A DNA stretch of 18,981 bases from Hallerella sp963597395 (GTDB taxonomy: Bacteria > Fibrobacterota > Fibrobacteria > Fibrobacterales > Fibrobacteraceae). Of the stretch, positions 6,413-14,124 are shown one piece after another (position 1 is the stretch's first letter; each line of letters starts with the position of its first letter). The DNA lies in the NCBI GenBank assembly GCA_963597395.1, contig CAVBPX010000047.1, positions 1 to 18,981 of the forward strand. Direction: 5' to 3'. Under the pieces are notes generated by a model. That model was not told the origin of the DNA. It ran no database searches and saw only the letters and a program-made list of their open reading frames with translations. A program made the position numbers and the translations under genes.

Positions 6413-7408
6413 TCAAATTTTCCAAGTCAGCATGAGCATCACCGCGTTCACGGTCCATTCCGCGCCAACGCGTTCCTGGAGCATTTCCTCTCCGCTTTCG
6501 TAGCGGTAGTTTTTGTAACGGCGGTCCCGAAGGATGGGGACCATCAGCATGCCGCCCCATCGGTCGTTCAACTTTATGGAAAGCATCGGCGTCACGGAAA
6601 CCGTTCTGAATCCCGGATCGTAGGGCTTATAGCGGTCGTCAAAATCCGACTCGTTCAAAAATCCTCGTACGCCGAAAGAGACCATCGCCATCGGAAAATG
6701 CCTAAACGGGAGCATGTAAAGAAGCGTTCCGCCAAGCTGAAAACTGTAGCCGTTTACCATGTTCGCACCTCCCGCCTTCCAGACTTCGCCGTCTTCCGCC
6801 CCCGTATAGCCGGAGTAAAGAAGGCTCGCCTTCGGACGGAGAATGATGCGCGTCCACGTCGATTTGGGAAGAATCACCATCAGCGGAATCGAAAGGCCTG
6901 CGCTGTAGCGAACGCCGTAAGAAAATTCCGTGAGAAAGACGTCCTGCGTGTAATCCTTTTTTTCGGGGTCAAAGACGCCCATAAAGGTGCACAGGCTTCC
7001 ATAATTGATGGCGGATCCCATGTTTCCTTCAACGCCGAGTTCGAGCAGGTGCAAAAGTTCCACGGTCAGACCCGTTTTAAGCCCAAATCCGAAGAGCGTC
7101 AGGTTTCCGCCGATATCCCCCTTGAGAGAAACGAAGCGGCCAAGATTTGCATCGGCCTTCAGGTCCGAAGACCATCCCATCGGCGCGGCAAATCCGAAAA
7201 ACGGCCAGCTGTGCAAAGTTTCCGAATTGCGCAAGGCCCGGTGCGAAAGGACCACGGCCGCAAAAGAAAGTCCGTGTTCAACGCCCGTCCGAACGGAAAA
7301 CGCGGAATCCGCGGACTTTTCCGAGTTTTCCTGCGCATAGGCGTTCCCGGTCAAAAGACAGCACGCGGCACAGGCAAGAAAAAATCCTTTTATCGACAGG
7401 CGAAACAT
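6413..7408 (-). CDS. Secreted, probable outer-membrane beta-barrel protein of unknown function
   Basis: This 331-residue protein begins with a clear Sec signal peptide: basic MFRLSIK, hydrophobic core FFLACAACCLL, then cleavage after AYA (residues 23-25). The mature chain has many alternating hydrophobic/polar segments rich in Gly, Tyr and Trp (for example LGRFVSLKGDIGGNLTLFGF and AGLSIPLMVILP). It ends in the strand AVMLMLTWKI, a pattern expected for an outer-membrane barrel. No enzyme motif is visible. GGAG lies 7 bases before the ATG on the - strand. The gene is alone on its strand: the tracrRNA converges on its 3' side and the U32 gene diverges on its 5' side. Signal peptide is certain; barrel topology is inferred. 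I do not recognise a named family. Confidence 0.8.
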   Translation of the reverse strand: MFRLSIKGFFLACAACCLLTGNAYAQENSEKSADSAFSVRTGVEHGLSFAAVVLSHRALRNSETLHSWPFFGFAAPMGWSSDLKADANLGRFVSLKGDIGGNLTLFGFGLKTGLTVELLHLLELGVEGNMGSAINYGSLCTFMGVFDPEKKDYTQDVFLTEFSYGVRYSAGLSIPLMVILPKSTWTRIILRPKASLLYSGYTGAEDGEVWKAGGANMVNGYSFQLGGTLLYMLPFRHFPMAMVSFGVRGFLNESDFDDRYKPYDPGFRTVSVTPMLSIKLNDRWGGMLMVPILRDRRYKNYRYESGEEMLQERVGAEWTVNAVMLMLTWKI

Positions 7409-7479
7409 AATGGCACTCCAATATATCTTTTAATTTTCAAAACGGCTTCCCGTTTTTCCCGGAAGGTTCCGATTTTTCG

Positions 7480-7494
7480 TTTGCACCGTGCAAA
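7480..7494. promoter_or_regulatory. Perfect palindrome, possible operator upstream of the U32 gene
   Basis: TTTGCAC and GTGCAAA flank a single central C, giving a 15-bp perfect dyad in the divergent region between the membrane-protein gene and the U32 gene. It lies about 30 bp before the preferred U32 start and contains TTGCAC, a possible -35. The size and symmetry are those of a dimeric repressor site. No binding protein can be named. Confidence 0.4.
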
Positions 7495-7523
7495 GTGCGT
7501 CCGCGTTATTTAAATTTCGGAAA

Positions 7524-10007
7524 ATGGAAAATTCGGCGAAAAGTTTTGAACTGATGCTCCCCGTCGGCGACAGGGAAATGTTCCTTGCCGCAGTCCAGAA
7601 CGGTGCGGACGCGGTCTATTTCGGAGTTCCGCACTGGAACGCCCGCGGACGGACCATCGACTTTTCGTTTGACGACGTTCGCGAAATGATCCGCTATGCG
7701 CGCATCCGAAACGTGCGAACGTTCCTCGCGATGAACATTCTCGTGTTCGAGGACGAGCTGGACGCGCTGCCGGATTTTATCGAATCGCTTGCGGCTCTCG
7801 AACCCGACGCCATCATTGTGCAGGACGCGGGACTTATGCGGCTTTTTAGGGTAGTCGCTCCGGGCGTTGAAATTCACGCTTCGACGCAAATGACGATAGC
7901 CTCCGCGGAGGGCGTCGAAATGGCGGAACGGTTGGGATGCACGCGGGCCGTTCTCGCGCGGGAACTTTCGCTCGGCGACATTCGAAAAATTGCGGGCCGG
8001 ACCAAAACGGAACTGGAAGTTTTTGTGCACGGGGCACTCTGCGTTTCGTTCAGCGGGCAGTGCCTTACAAGCGAAAACCTGGGAGGACGCTCGGCGAACC
8101 GCGGCCAGTGCGCCCAAAGTTGTAGGCTTCCCTACCGGATGTTTGTAGATGGAAAGCCTTTTGACCTGCACGGGAAAACATTCCTTTTCAGTCCGCGGGA
8201 CCTCTCCGCAACGGACGAAATTGACGAACTTAAAAGCATCGGGGTCAAATCCTTTAAGGTCGAGGGAAGGCTCAAAAGCCCGGAATACGTGGCGGCGGTC
8301 GCCCGGGCGTTTCGCGAAAAGCTGGACACGGGAACGCTCGGCGAAAAAAATGCGGAACCGCTCGAAGTCCTGTTTTCGCGCGGTCTCGGACCGGGCTGGC
8401 TCCGCGGCGTAAACCAGCAGACCCTTGTCAACGGAAACTTTTCGAACCATCACGGAATGAGCCTCGGAAAAGTCGTTCGCGTGGAACGTCGGAAAATTTT
8501 CGTCGAAGGAAGATTTTCGCTCGAACCCGGGGACGGCATCCTTTTTGAAAATCCGGGCGAGGCAAATTCCACGGGCGGAAGGCTCTTTGCATACAAATTC
8601 GCCGACGGATGCACTTCTCTCGAATTCGGAAACGACTTCGACGCGTCAAAGGTCCGGACAGGGATGACCGCTTTCCGAAACGATTCCCCGGCGATGGAAA
8701 AGCGTTTGCGCAAAACCTTTACCGATCGAAACCTCGAAAAAAAGATTCCCGTCACCATGCGCCTTTGCGGAAGCATCGGCAAAAATCTCGCGCTCGAAAT
8801 TCTCGACCCGGACGGAAACCGCGCGCTTTCGACATCCGAATTTTTGCTCGAAAGGGCAAGAACGCCGCGCGACAATTCGGAGGCCATTCGAAAAGAACTG
8901 TCCGCGCTCACCGGCAGCGCCTACACGGCAAAAGAAATTTTTTTGGACATTCCCGCCGACGCCTTTCTCTTTGACAAGGCGGTCAGAAGCCTCCGAAAGT
9001 CCGCGGTAGAGACCCTGGATGCCTTGCGCCTTCAAAGAAGCCCTTCGCCGGGGCCTTCGGCCGAAAAGGGAAAGGCGCTGATTCGCTCGGCAAGGGAAAA
9101 GTTCCACGGCAAAGGTTCAAGCGACAAGGACGTGCAAATCACGGTTCTCCTCCGAAAGCCCGAACAGCTTTCCCGTTTGAAAGGCCTCGACATCGACCGG
9201 GTCGTTCTGGACTTTGACTGGGGCGTCGATTACACGGAATCCCTCGCGCTCGCCAAAAGCTTTGGATTTCGGGCGGGAATCGCCACCATCCGCGTTTTGA
9301 AGGAAGGCGAAAACTATCATTTCAAACGGATTCTCGAACTTTCTCCGGACTTTATCCTCGTCCGGAATCCCGGAGCATTAATTTATTTGCAACAAAAGGG
9401 AATTCCGCTCGAAGGCGACTACAGCCTGAACGTTTCCAATTCGCTTTCCGCGGAGTGGTTCCTCGGGCAGGGACTCCAAACGCTCCATCCGTCACTCGAC
9501 CTGAACGCCTTCGGGACGATGACGCTTCTCAAAAACTTCGGCGGCGAAAACTTTGAAATTTCGGTGTTCGAACATTTGCCCGCGTTTTACATGGAACATT
9601 GCCTGTATGCCGCCTACCTGACGGACGCGGAGAGGTTCCCCCACTGCAAACAGACCTGTTCGAAGCATCACATCGACATTCTCGACCACAAAGGGGCCAT
9701 GCACACGCTCGTTCCCGATGCGGAATGCCGCAACACGCTCTACCTCGAACGTCCCCAGTCCGCGCTGAACCTCGTGCCCGAATTCCTTGAAGCGGGCGTC
9801 CGAAAGTTTCGGCTCGAAATGCTCGAAGAATCCCCGGCGGAGGTTCTCGACAAGGCGCGCCTCTATGTGGAAGCCCTGCGCGGGCGCCTTTCCCCGAAGA
9901 CGGCGGCAAGGCTCATCGGGGCGGAAGAAAAGTACGGGGTAACGCAGGGACAGCTCTTCCACACCGAAGTCTGGAACGACCGCAAAAAGCAAAAGTCAGG
10001 GACTTAA
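7524..10007 (+). CDS. Large peptidase-U32-family protein (RlhA/TrhP/UbiU-type), double-domain
   Basis: From the ATG at 7524 the protein has 827 residues. It starts FELMLPVGDREMFLAAVQNGADAVYFG, the usual U32 opening (about residues 8-34, written here as one motif region). The U32 signature is ELEVFVHGALCVSFSGQC, with Cys at 173, 180, 196 and 200. Characterised members (RlhA, TrhP, UbiU) are not proteases: they carry a 4Fe-4S cluster on such Cys and hydroxylate rRNA, tRNA or a quinone precursor. The C-terminal part has a second Cys set (693, 708, 712, 735) in a region that reads like a diverged copy of the first. An RNA-hydroxylation role would suit the position next to ribosomal and tRNA-modification genes, but this is inference. 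A GTG at 7488 would add 12 residues. Neither start has a clear ribosome site; 7524 fits the family better. Confidence 0.88.
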   Translation: MENSAKSFELMLPVGDREMFLAAVQNGADAVYFGVPHWNARGRTIDFSFDDVREMIRYARIRNVRTFLAMNILVFEDELDALPDFIESLAALEPDAIIVQDAGLMRLFRVVAPGVEIHASTQMTIASAEGVEMAERLGCTRAVLARELSLGDIRKIAGRTKTELEVFVHGALCVSFSGQCLTSENLGGRSANRGQCAQSCRLPYRMFVDGKPFDLHGKTFLFSPRDLSATDEIDELKSIGVKSFKVEGRLKSPEYVAAVARAFREKLDTGTLGEKNAEPLEVLFSRGLGPGWLRGVNQQTLVNGNFSNHHGMSLGKVVRVERRKIFVEGRFSLEPGDGILFENPGEANSTGGRLFAYKFADGCTSLEFGNDFDASKVRTGMTAFRNDSPAMEKRLRKTFTDRNLEKKIPVTMRLCGSIGKNLALEILDPDGNRALSTSEFLLERARTPRDNSEAIRKELSALTGSAYTAKEIFLDIPADAFLFDKAVRSLRKSAVETLDALRLQRSPSPGPSAEKGKALIRSAREKFHGKGSSDKDVQITVLLRKPEQLSRLKGLDIDRVVLDFDWGVDYTESLALAKSFGFRAGIATIRVLKEGENYHFKRILELSPDFILVRNPGALIYLQQKGIPLEGDYSLNVSNSLSAEWFLGQGLQTLHPSLDLNAFGTMTLLKNFGGENFEISVFEHLPAFYMEHCLYAAYLTDAERFPHCKQTCSKHHIDILDHKGAMHTLVPDAECRNTLYLERPQSALNLVPEFLEAGVRKFRLEMLEESPAEVLDKARLYVEALRGRLSPKTAARLIGAEEKYGVTQGQLFHTEVWNDRKKQKSGT

Positions 10008-10040
10008 AATTGCGAAATTCCGCAAAAATCGCCAATTTTT
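10006..10040 (+). terminator. Possible weak terminator after the U32 gene
   Basis: AAAATTGCG (10006-10014) can pair, with one bulge, with CGCCAATTTT (10030-10039) across a 15-nt loop that itself contains a short hairpin. T-rich sequence follows. It overlaps the U32 stop codon. The structure is modest, so this is tentative. Confidence 0.3.
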
Positions 10041-10092
10041 AAATTTTTCAAATTAATTTGTACTTAAATGACGGATTTTTGGAAAATCTTTC

Positions 10093-10100
10093 TATATTTG
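10093..10100 (+). promoter_or_regulatory. Probable rpsP promoter element TATATTTG
   Basis: TATATTTG followed by GC lies 32 bp before the rpsP start, which would give a leader of about 25 nt holding the AAGAGG ribosome site. It fits the TAnnTTTG element of FCB-group primary sigma factors. A -35 is not obvious (TGACGG at 10069-10074 is 18 bp upstream). The same TTTGGC core precedes rplS. Confidence 0.5.
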
Positions 10101-10131
10101 GCTTCGAAAATCAAAAACAAGAGGTATTTTC

Positions 10132-10551
10132 ATGGCAACAGTGATTCGTCTCGCCCGTTTCGGCAAAAGACATAATTCCGTTTACCGTGCAGTCGTTATC
10201 GACAACCGCAAGGCCCGCAACGACAGCTTCATCGAACAGGTCGGTTTCTACGACCCGAACCACAAGAAGCCGGTCATCACGTTTGACCAGGAAAAGGTTC
10301 TGAAGTGGCTCAAGACCGGTGCACAGCCGTCCGACACAGTCGCTTCCCTCCTCCGCCAGACCGGCATTCTCGATCTCTTCCACGAAATCCGCGCCGGCCG
10401 TTCCATCGAAGGAAAGGTTGCCGTTCCGCGTCCGGAAAAGGTCAAGAAGGCAAAGCTCGGTCCCAAGGCCAAGGCCCGTCTCGAAGCCGAAAAGGCCGCG
10501 AAGGAAGCTCCTGCAGAAGCGGCTCCGGCTGCCGACGCTCCGCAGGCCTAA
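10132..10551 (+). CDS. rpsP: 30S ribosomal protein bS16
   Basis: This 139-residue protein has the bS16 core at residues 1-85: start MATVIRLARFGKRHNSVYR, then VVIDNRKARNDSFIEQVGFYDPN (about 21-43) and the helix FDQEKVLKWLKTGAQPSDTV. S16 binds 16S rRNA and is needed for assembly of the small subunit. After residue 90 there is a long Lys/Ala/Glu/Pro-rich tail (AKARLEAEKAAKEAPAEAA), which makes it longer than the usual 80-90 residues; such tails occur in other FCB-group S16 proteins. AAGAGG lies 7 bases before the ATG. It heads the rpsP-rimM-trmD-rplS block and has its own probable promoter. A terminator hairpin follows within 25 bp. Confidence 0.98.
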   Translation: MATVIRLARFGKRHNSVYRAVVIDNRKARNDSFIEQVGFYDPNHKKPVITFDQEKVLKWLKTGAQPSDTVASLLRQTGILDLFHEIRAGRSIEGKVAVPRPEKVKKAKLGPKAKARLEAEKAAKEAPAEAAPAADAPQA

Positions 10552-10571
10552 TTCCCGAAAACGCTCTACCG

Positions 10572-10604
10572 AACCCTGTGCGGCACTTGCACGGGGTTTT
10601 CTTT
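10572..10604 (+). terminator. Intrinsic terminator between rpsP and rimM
   Basis: A 10-bp stem (AACCCTGTGC at 10572-10581, GCACGGGGTT at 10589-10598, one U-G pair) has a 7-nt loop and runs into TTTTCTTTT. It ends only about 8 bp before the rimM ATG. It should stop most rpsP transcripts or act as an attenuator that lowers rimM-trmD expression. Confidence 0.75.
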
Positions 10605-10611
10605 TGAAAAC

Positions 10612-11151
10612 ATGGAACACGCAAACGAAAAGGATCTGGTCGTCGTCGGGCGTCTGATGAAGCCCCACGGTTTTAAGGGCGAAATCAAATGCGCTCCCGA
10701 AACCCACGACCTCTCGCGGTGCAACAGGTTCACCACGGTCTTTGCACGTACCGCAAGCGGGACCGTTTCGCTCGAAGTCCTGGAAGCCCGCGTCGCGCAC
10801 GACCTTTGGCTTCTCCACTTTAAGGGCTACGACAGCCCCGAGGCGCTGCGCCCGCTCGTCAACGCGGACCTTTGCGTTCCCATGTGCGAACGGATTCCCG
10901 CGCCCGAAGGAAAGTATTACTTTTCGGACCTGGAAGGCTTTTCAGTCATCGGGGACGACCTTTCGGAAATCGGAAAGGTCCTTTCGGTCGAAGAACTTCC
11001 GAGCGTCAACGCGTTCCGATTTGCGTACAAAGGAAGCGAGATCCTCGCCCCGTGGATCGACGCGTGCGTTCTGAACATCGATACGGAACACAGATCGGTG
11101 CGCATTTCCGAAGAGTTCCTTCAAAAGCTCTTTGCCATGAGGGTCTCGTGA
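10612..11151 (+). CDS. rimM: Ribosome maturation factor RimM
   Basis: This 179-residue protein has the normal RimM length. The N-terminal barrel shows the family motif VVVGRLMKPHGFKGEIKC (residues 9-26), and the C-terminal PRC-barrel starts at YYFSDLEGFSVIG. RimM binds uS19 and helps mature the head of the 30S subunit. The ATG lies directly after a terminator hairpin and has no clear Shine-Dalgarno sequence (GGGG sits within the hairpin arm, too far away). Expression may therefore be low relative to rpsP. Its TGA overlaps the GTG start of trmD (GTGA), so the two are translationally coupled. Confidence 0.95.
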   Translation: MEHANEKDLVVVGRLMKPHGFKGEIKCAPETHDLSRCNRFTTVFARTASGTVSLEVLEARVAHDLWLLHFKGYDSPEALRPLVNADLCVPMCERIPAPEGKYYFSDLEGFSVIGDDLSEIGKVLSVEELPSVNAFRFAYKGSEILAPWIDACVLNIDTEHRSVRISEEFLQKLFAMRVS

Positions 11152-11852
11152 AAATCGAATGCATCACGATATTTCCCGAGATGTTCGCGCCTGTCGAGCA
11201 TTCCATCGTGGGCAGGGCCAAGCGCAACGGGCTGTTCGAGTTCAAGACCGTTTACCTCCGCGACTTCGCCATCAACGAATACGGCCAGGTCGATGACGCT
11301 CCCTACGGGGGCGAACCGGGCATGGTGCTCCGACCGGAACCGCTCGCCCGGGCCATCGAAAGCACAAAGGTTCGGGAAGACGGCGGAAAGGTCATTTACC
11401 TGACCGCGGACGGAACGCCCTTTACGCAGCGGATTGCGGCGGACCTTTCAAAGGAAAGCCATCTGGTGCTCGTATGCGGGCATTACAAGGGCATCGACGA
11501 GCGCATCCGCGAAAACTACGTCGATATGGAAATTTCCATCGGGGACTTTGTCGTAAGCGGCGGAGAACTTCCCGCCATGCTTTTGACCGATGCGGTCGTC
11601 AGGCTCCTCCCCGGAGCTCTCGGCCACAAGGAATCCGGCGACACGGACTCCTTTGCACAGGGTCCCCTCGGCTGGCCAGTCTATACCCGGCCGGAGATTT
11701 TTGAAGGGAAATCCGTTCCCGAAGTGCTCCTTTCGGGGCATCACAAGCGGATTTCCGAGTGGAGAAGGGCGGAATCTTTAAAAAGAACCAAAGAAAGACG
11801 CCCGGACATCTACGAAAAACTGCAAATAGATACTAAATTTGGCACACAATAA
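11148..11852 (+). CDS. trmD: tRNA (guanine-37-N1)-methyltransferase TrmD
   Basis: This 234-residue SPOUT-class enzyme uses S-adenosylmethionine to methylate G37 next to the anticodon of a subset of tRNAs and so prevents +1 frameshifts. Start KIECITIFPEMF is typical. The family blocks YGGEPGMVLRPEPL, LVCGHYKGIDERI (knot) and SIGDFVVSGGELPAMLLTDA are all present, followed by the C-terminal helical part with HHKRISEWRR. The start is GTG at 11148, overlapping the rimM stop by the GTGA arrangement, with GAGGG five bases upstream. The longer open frame extending upstream inside rimM is not coding. The 3' end of the gene contains the probable promoter of rplS. Confidence 0.97.
   Translation: MKIECITIFPEMFAPVEHSIVGRAKRNGLFEFKTVYLRDFAINEYGQVDDAPYGGEPGMVLRPEPLARAIESTKVREDGGKVIYLTADGTPFTQRIAADLSKESHLVLVCGHYKGIDERIRENYVDMEISIGDFVVSGGELPAMLLTDAVVRLLPGALGHKESGDTDSFAQGPLGWPVYTRPEIFEGKSVPEVLLSGHHKRISEWRRAESLKRTKERRPDIYEKLQIDTKFGTQ
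11834..11841 (+). promoter_or_regulatory. Probable rplS promoter element TAAATTTG
   Basis: TAAATTTG followed by GC lies inside the last codons of trmD, 34 bp before the rplS ATG, with AGAGG at 11855-11858. The arrangement (TAnnTTTGGC, short leader, AGAGGT, ATG) copies that of rpsP. This would let rplS be expressed at ribosomal-protein level independently of rimM-trmD. No -35 is evident. Confidence 0.42.
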
Positions 11853-11867
11853 CAGAGGTCACATCAT

Positions 11868-12215
11868 ATGTCCCTTAACATTCAAGCGATTCAGCAAGAA
11901 AACAAGAAAACGGATCTTCCGGAACTTCGCACCGGCGACACCATCACGGTGAACATCAAGGTCATCGAAGGCACCAAGGAACGCATCCAGCCGTTCAAGG
12001 GTGTTATCATCCAGCAGAAGAGCACCGGCATCGGCGAAACCGTCACCGTCCGCAAGATGACCGACGGCGTCGCCATCGAACGCATCTTCCCGCTCCACAG
12101 CCCGCGCATCGCTTCCTTCGAAGTCAACCGCAAGGGCAAGGTTCGCAAGGCCCGCATCTACTACATGCGTAAGCTCTCCGGCAAGGCTGCCCGAATCGAC
12201 AAGCGCGAAGACTAA
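11868..12215 (+). CDS. rplS: 50S ribosomal protein bL19
   Basis: This 115-residue protein has the normal length. Signature blocks are present: GDTITVNIKVIEGTKERIQ, FKGVIIQQKSTG, ETVTVRKMTDGVAIERIFPLHSP (in parts over residues 57-80) and KGKVRKARIYYMRKLSGKAAR at the C-terminus. L19 sits at the 30S-50S interface. AGAGG lies 9 bases before the ATG, and the gene follows trmD by 15 bp, as in many bacteria. Confidence 0.98.
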   Translation: MSLNIQAIQQENKKTDLPELRTGDTITVNIKVIEGTKERIQPFKGVIIQQKSTGIGETVTVRKMTDGVAIERIFPLHSPRIASFEVNRKGKVRKARIYYMRKLSGKAARIDKRED

Positions 12216-12232
12216 TTTCAGGACGGCATCCT

Positions 12233-13153
12233 TTGATTTTGGAGGGTCCCGTCCAAAGCCTTTCAAATTTCCCGTTTGAGCGAATCCCGCTACAAGCGGG
12301 TTTCGTTGTTTTAAAAAAAGGCCAAAAGACCTCCGAGATGATTTACATCGAGGACGGCGAACTGGAAGCCTTTGACGACGAGCGGATTCTCTACACGATT
12401 CCGAAAGGTTCCCTGATAGGCGTTGCGTCCGTCATGGACGGGACGCCCTTTGCCGATAACGTCCGCACCGGAAAAGGCGCGACCATCGTAAAAATCGACA
12501 AGAAGACGATGGGACAGGTGCTGAAGGCTTCCCCGCCGTGGATGCTCCAGCTTATTTCATCGCTGTCGTCGGAATTTGCCCGTTTGAAGGAATCCGCGGC
12601 GCGTCCCATCTACGCAAGCCCGCTCGAAAGCTTTACGCTGTTCCTTGCGAAAAGGACCGGGCGCGAGCCTCTCGACACGGCCCGGGTCATCCGCGAGTTT
12701 CGCTGGCAGACCCGCACCGGCAAGGAAGAAACGGCCAAGGCGCTGCAGGAACTTCTCCGCCGCAAGTTCGCAAAGCTCGAACCGGACAGTACGGGAAGGC
12801 CCAACGCGAGACTCCTCACCGTAAAGCCCAAGCTCCTGAACATTCTCTTTGAATATTTGCGGGCGACGCGCAAGGGCGAAACCTACCCGCCGTTTGGACT
12901 TTCGCCGCGGGAACGCAAGTGTTTAGAGGCGCTGAGCCTCGAAGATTCCCTTTTTACCAAGACCCGCGACGAATGGATTTCCTACCTGAAGGCGCGGATC
13001 CCTTCCGCGGATTTTATCGTCATCATCAAGTTCATCGAACTCGGCATTTTTTCGAAGGTGGAAAATTCGAACAAACTATTTCTTTCGACCGAAGTTCTCG
13101 ACAAGTTCTTGAGCGCCATCCACGGGGAACGCAACATCCGGGGGAACCTATGA
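12233..13153 (+). CDS. Cyclic-nucleotide-binding-fold protein, first of a tandem pair
   Basis: A 306-residue protein read from TTG at 12233, with AGGA nine bases upstream. The next Met is well inside the domain, so the TTG start is preferred. Residues about 20-100 look like a Crp-type beta-roll: FVVLKKGQKTSEMIYIEDGELEAF, then IPKGSLIGVASVMDGTPFADNV and ATIVKIDKKTMGQV. The canonical phosphate-binding cassette (GE...L....RSA) is not recognisable, so cyclic nucleotide binding is doubtful. A helix follows at about 100-120. The C-terminal half has two helical segments, including DEWISYLKARIPSADFIVII, which could be winged-helix-like, but no clear helix-turn-helix is seen. It is coupled by ATGA overlap to a paralogue and lies 17 bp after rplS, so it may be co-transcribed with it. 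The role is unknown. Confidence 0.8.
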   Translation: MILEGPVQSLSNFPFERIPLQAGFVVLKKGQKTSEMIYIEDGELEAFDDERILYTIPKGSLIGVASVMDGTPFADNVRTGKGATIVKIDKKTMGQVLKASPPWMLQLISSLSSEFARLKESAARPIYASPLESFTLFLAKRTGREPLDTARVIREFRWQTRTGKEETAKALQELLRRKFAKLEPDSTGRPNARLLTVKPKLLNILFEYLRATRKGETYPPFGLSPRERKCLEALSLEDSLFTKTRDEWISYLKARIPSADFIVIIKFIELGIFSKVENSNKLFLSTEVLDKFLSAIHGERNIRGNL

Positions 13154-14109
13154 AGCGGCTTCGCGCACGGGACATCCTTTTTTCCGAAGGCGATGCGGAC
13201 GGAAAGCTCTACATTGTCCACCGCGGGGAATTTATCCGTCAAAAGAAGGAAGGCGAAAAGCTCCGTTCCAAGGATGTTATTCCGCCGCATTCCGTCGTCG
13301 GCGCGGACTCCCTTTTGAACAGGGCGCCCCACCGCTACACGCTCCGCGCCATGGAAACCGCCGAAGTCGAGGAAATTTCGCAAGAGGACCTTTCGAAAGC
13401 GTTCAAAACACTACCCGTCTGGTTTTCGCCGTTCCTCCGCTTTATGGAAAGCCGCGTACGCACGCTCGAGTCGAACAAGGCGGCGCTCGACAAAATTCAC
13501 GCCATTCCGACGTTTCTCTTTGTCGTTTCGAAATACGCGAAGCATGCGAAGGAAGCCGTTTTTGACGTAGAGCGCCTCGCCGAAGACATCCGTGCAATCA
13601 ACGGTCTCGAATATGACGGGACGCTTGACCTTTGCAAGGGATTTGCCTCGCTGGGCGTCGCGGAACTCATCCAGGGCAAGCGTCCGCAAGTTCACTTTTA
13701 CCGCAAGAACCTGCCGCAAATCCTCTACCGGACCCTGTTCGTGCGAATGTCGGGACGTTCCCTGCCGCGGTCGGTCCTTTCGGCAAACGACCAGACAATT
13801 CTCACGGCCTTTACGGCGGCCGCCAAGACGAAGGGCATCGAAACGGAAAAGGGCATCCGCGTCGGCACCAAGGATCTTATCGCCACCTACAAGACGCTCT
13901 TCCCGGGCCTCAAGCTCACGCGCCGGGCCTTCGAAAACCTCGTCCAGTGCGGCTACCTCTCGACGGAACCGGAATTTTCGACACTGAGCGTCCTGGAAGA
14001 ATTCGAAGCGTTCTTCGGAAACCGCGAAGACATCAAGGACCTGCTGGAACTGAACCGCGTCTATCCGCTGCTCGACAAGCAGCTTCCCAAGGCAATGAAC
14101 CAAGGCTAG
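13150..14109 (+). CDS. Cyclic-nucleotide-binding-fold protein, second of a tandem pair
   Basis: A 319-residue protein whose ATG overlaps the stop of the upstream gene (ATGA), so translation is coupled. The N-terminus is a clearer beta-roll: ARDILFSEGDADGKLYIVHRG (residues about 6-26), then IPPHSVVGADSLLNRAPHRYT and METAEVEEISQEDLSKAF. The typical cassette residues are partly replaced (VVGADSLLNRAPHRY in place of the GE..L....RSA pattern). The order of elements copies that of the upstream protein, including the helix after the roll (PVWFSPFLRFMESRVRTLES) and a C-terminal KDLIATYKTLFPGLKLTRRA matching DEWISYLKARIPSADFIVII. I conclude they are paralogues. They could form a heteromeric sensor or regulator, but no DNA-binding motif is certain. 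Confidence 0.82.
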   Translation: MKRLRARDILFSEGDADGKLYIVHRGEFIRQKKEGEKLRSKDVIPPHSVVGADSLLNRAPHRYTLRAMETAEVEEISQEDLSKAFKTLPVWFSPFLRFMESRVRTLESNKAALDKIHAIPTFLFVVSKYAKHAKEAVFDVERLAEDIRAINGLEYDGTLDLCKGFASLGVAELIQGKRPQVHFYRKNLPQILYRTLFVRMSGRSLPRSVLSANDQTILTAFTAAAKTKGIETEKGIRVGTKDLIATYKTLFPGLKLTRRAFENLVQCGYLSTEPEFSTLSVLEEFEAFFGNREDIKDLLELNRVYPLLDKQLPKAMNQG

Positions 14110-14124
14110 CGAGGACGCGCGACG

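Noticed and set aside
7420..7425. TATATT on the - strand just before the outer-membrane gene, as its -10 box
   Set aside because: It directly abuts the GGAG ribosome site, so transcription would start past that site. Probably not the promoter.
6275..7513. Long + strand open frame of 412 codons opposite the outer-membrane gene, running into the U32 region
   Set aside because: Arg-rich, low-complexity antisense frame. The - strand frame has a signal peptide and strand pattern, and the first part overlaps the tracrRNA.
10872..11147. Upstream extension of the trmD frame within rimM
   Set aside because: TrmD homology starts at KIECITIFPEMF. The upstream part is an out-of-frame reading of rimM. 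GTG at 11148 with GAGGG is the proper start.
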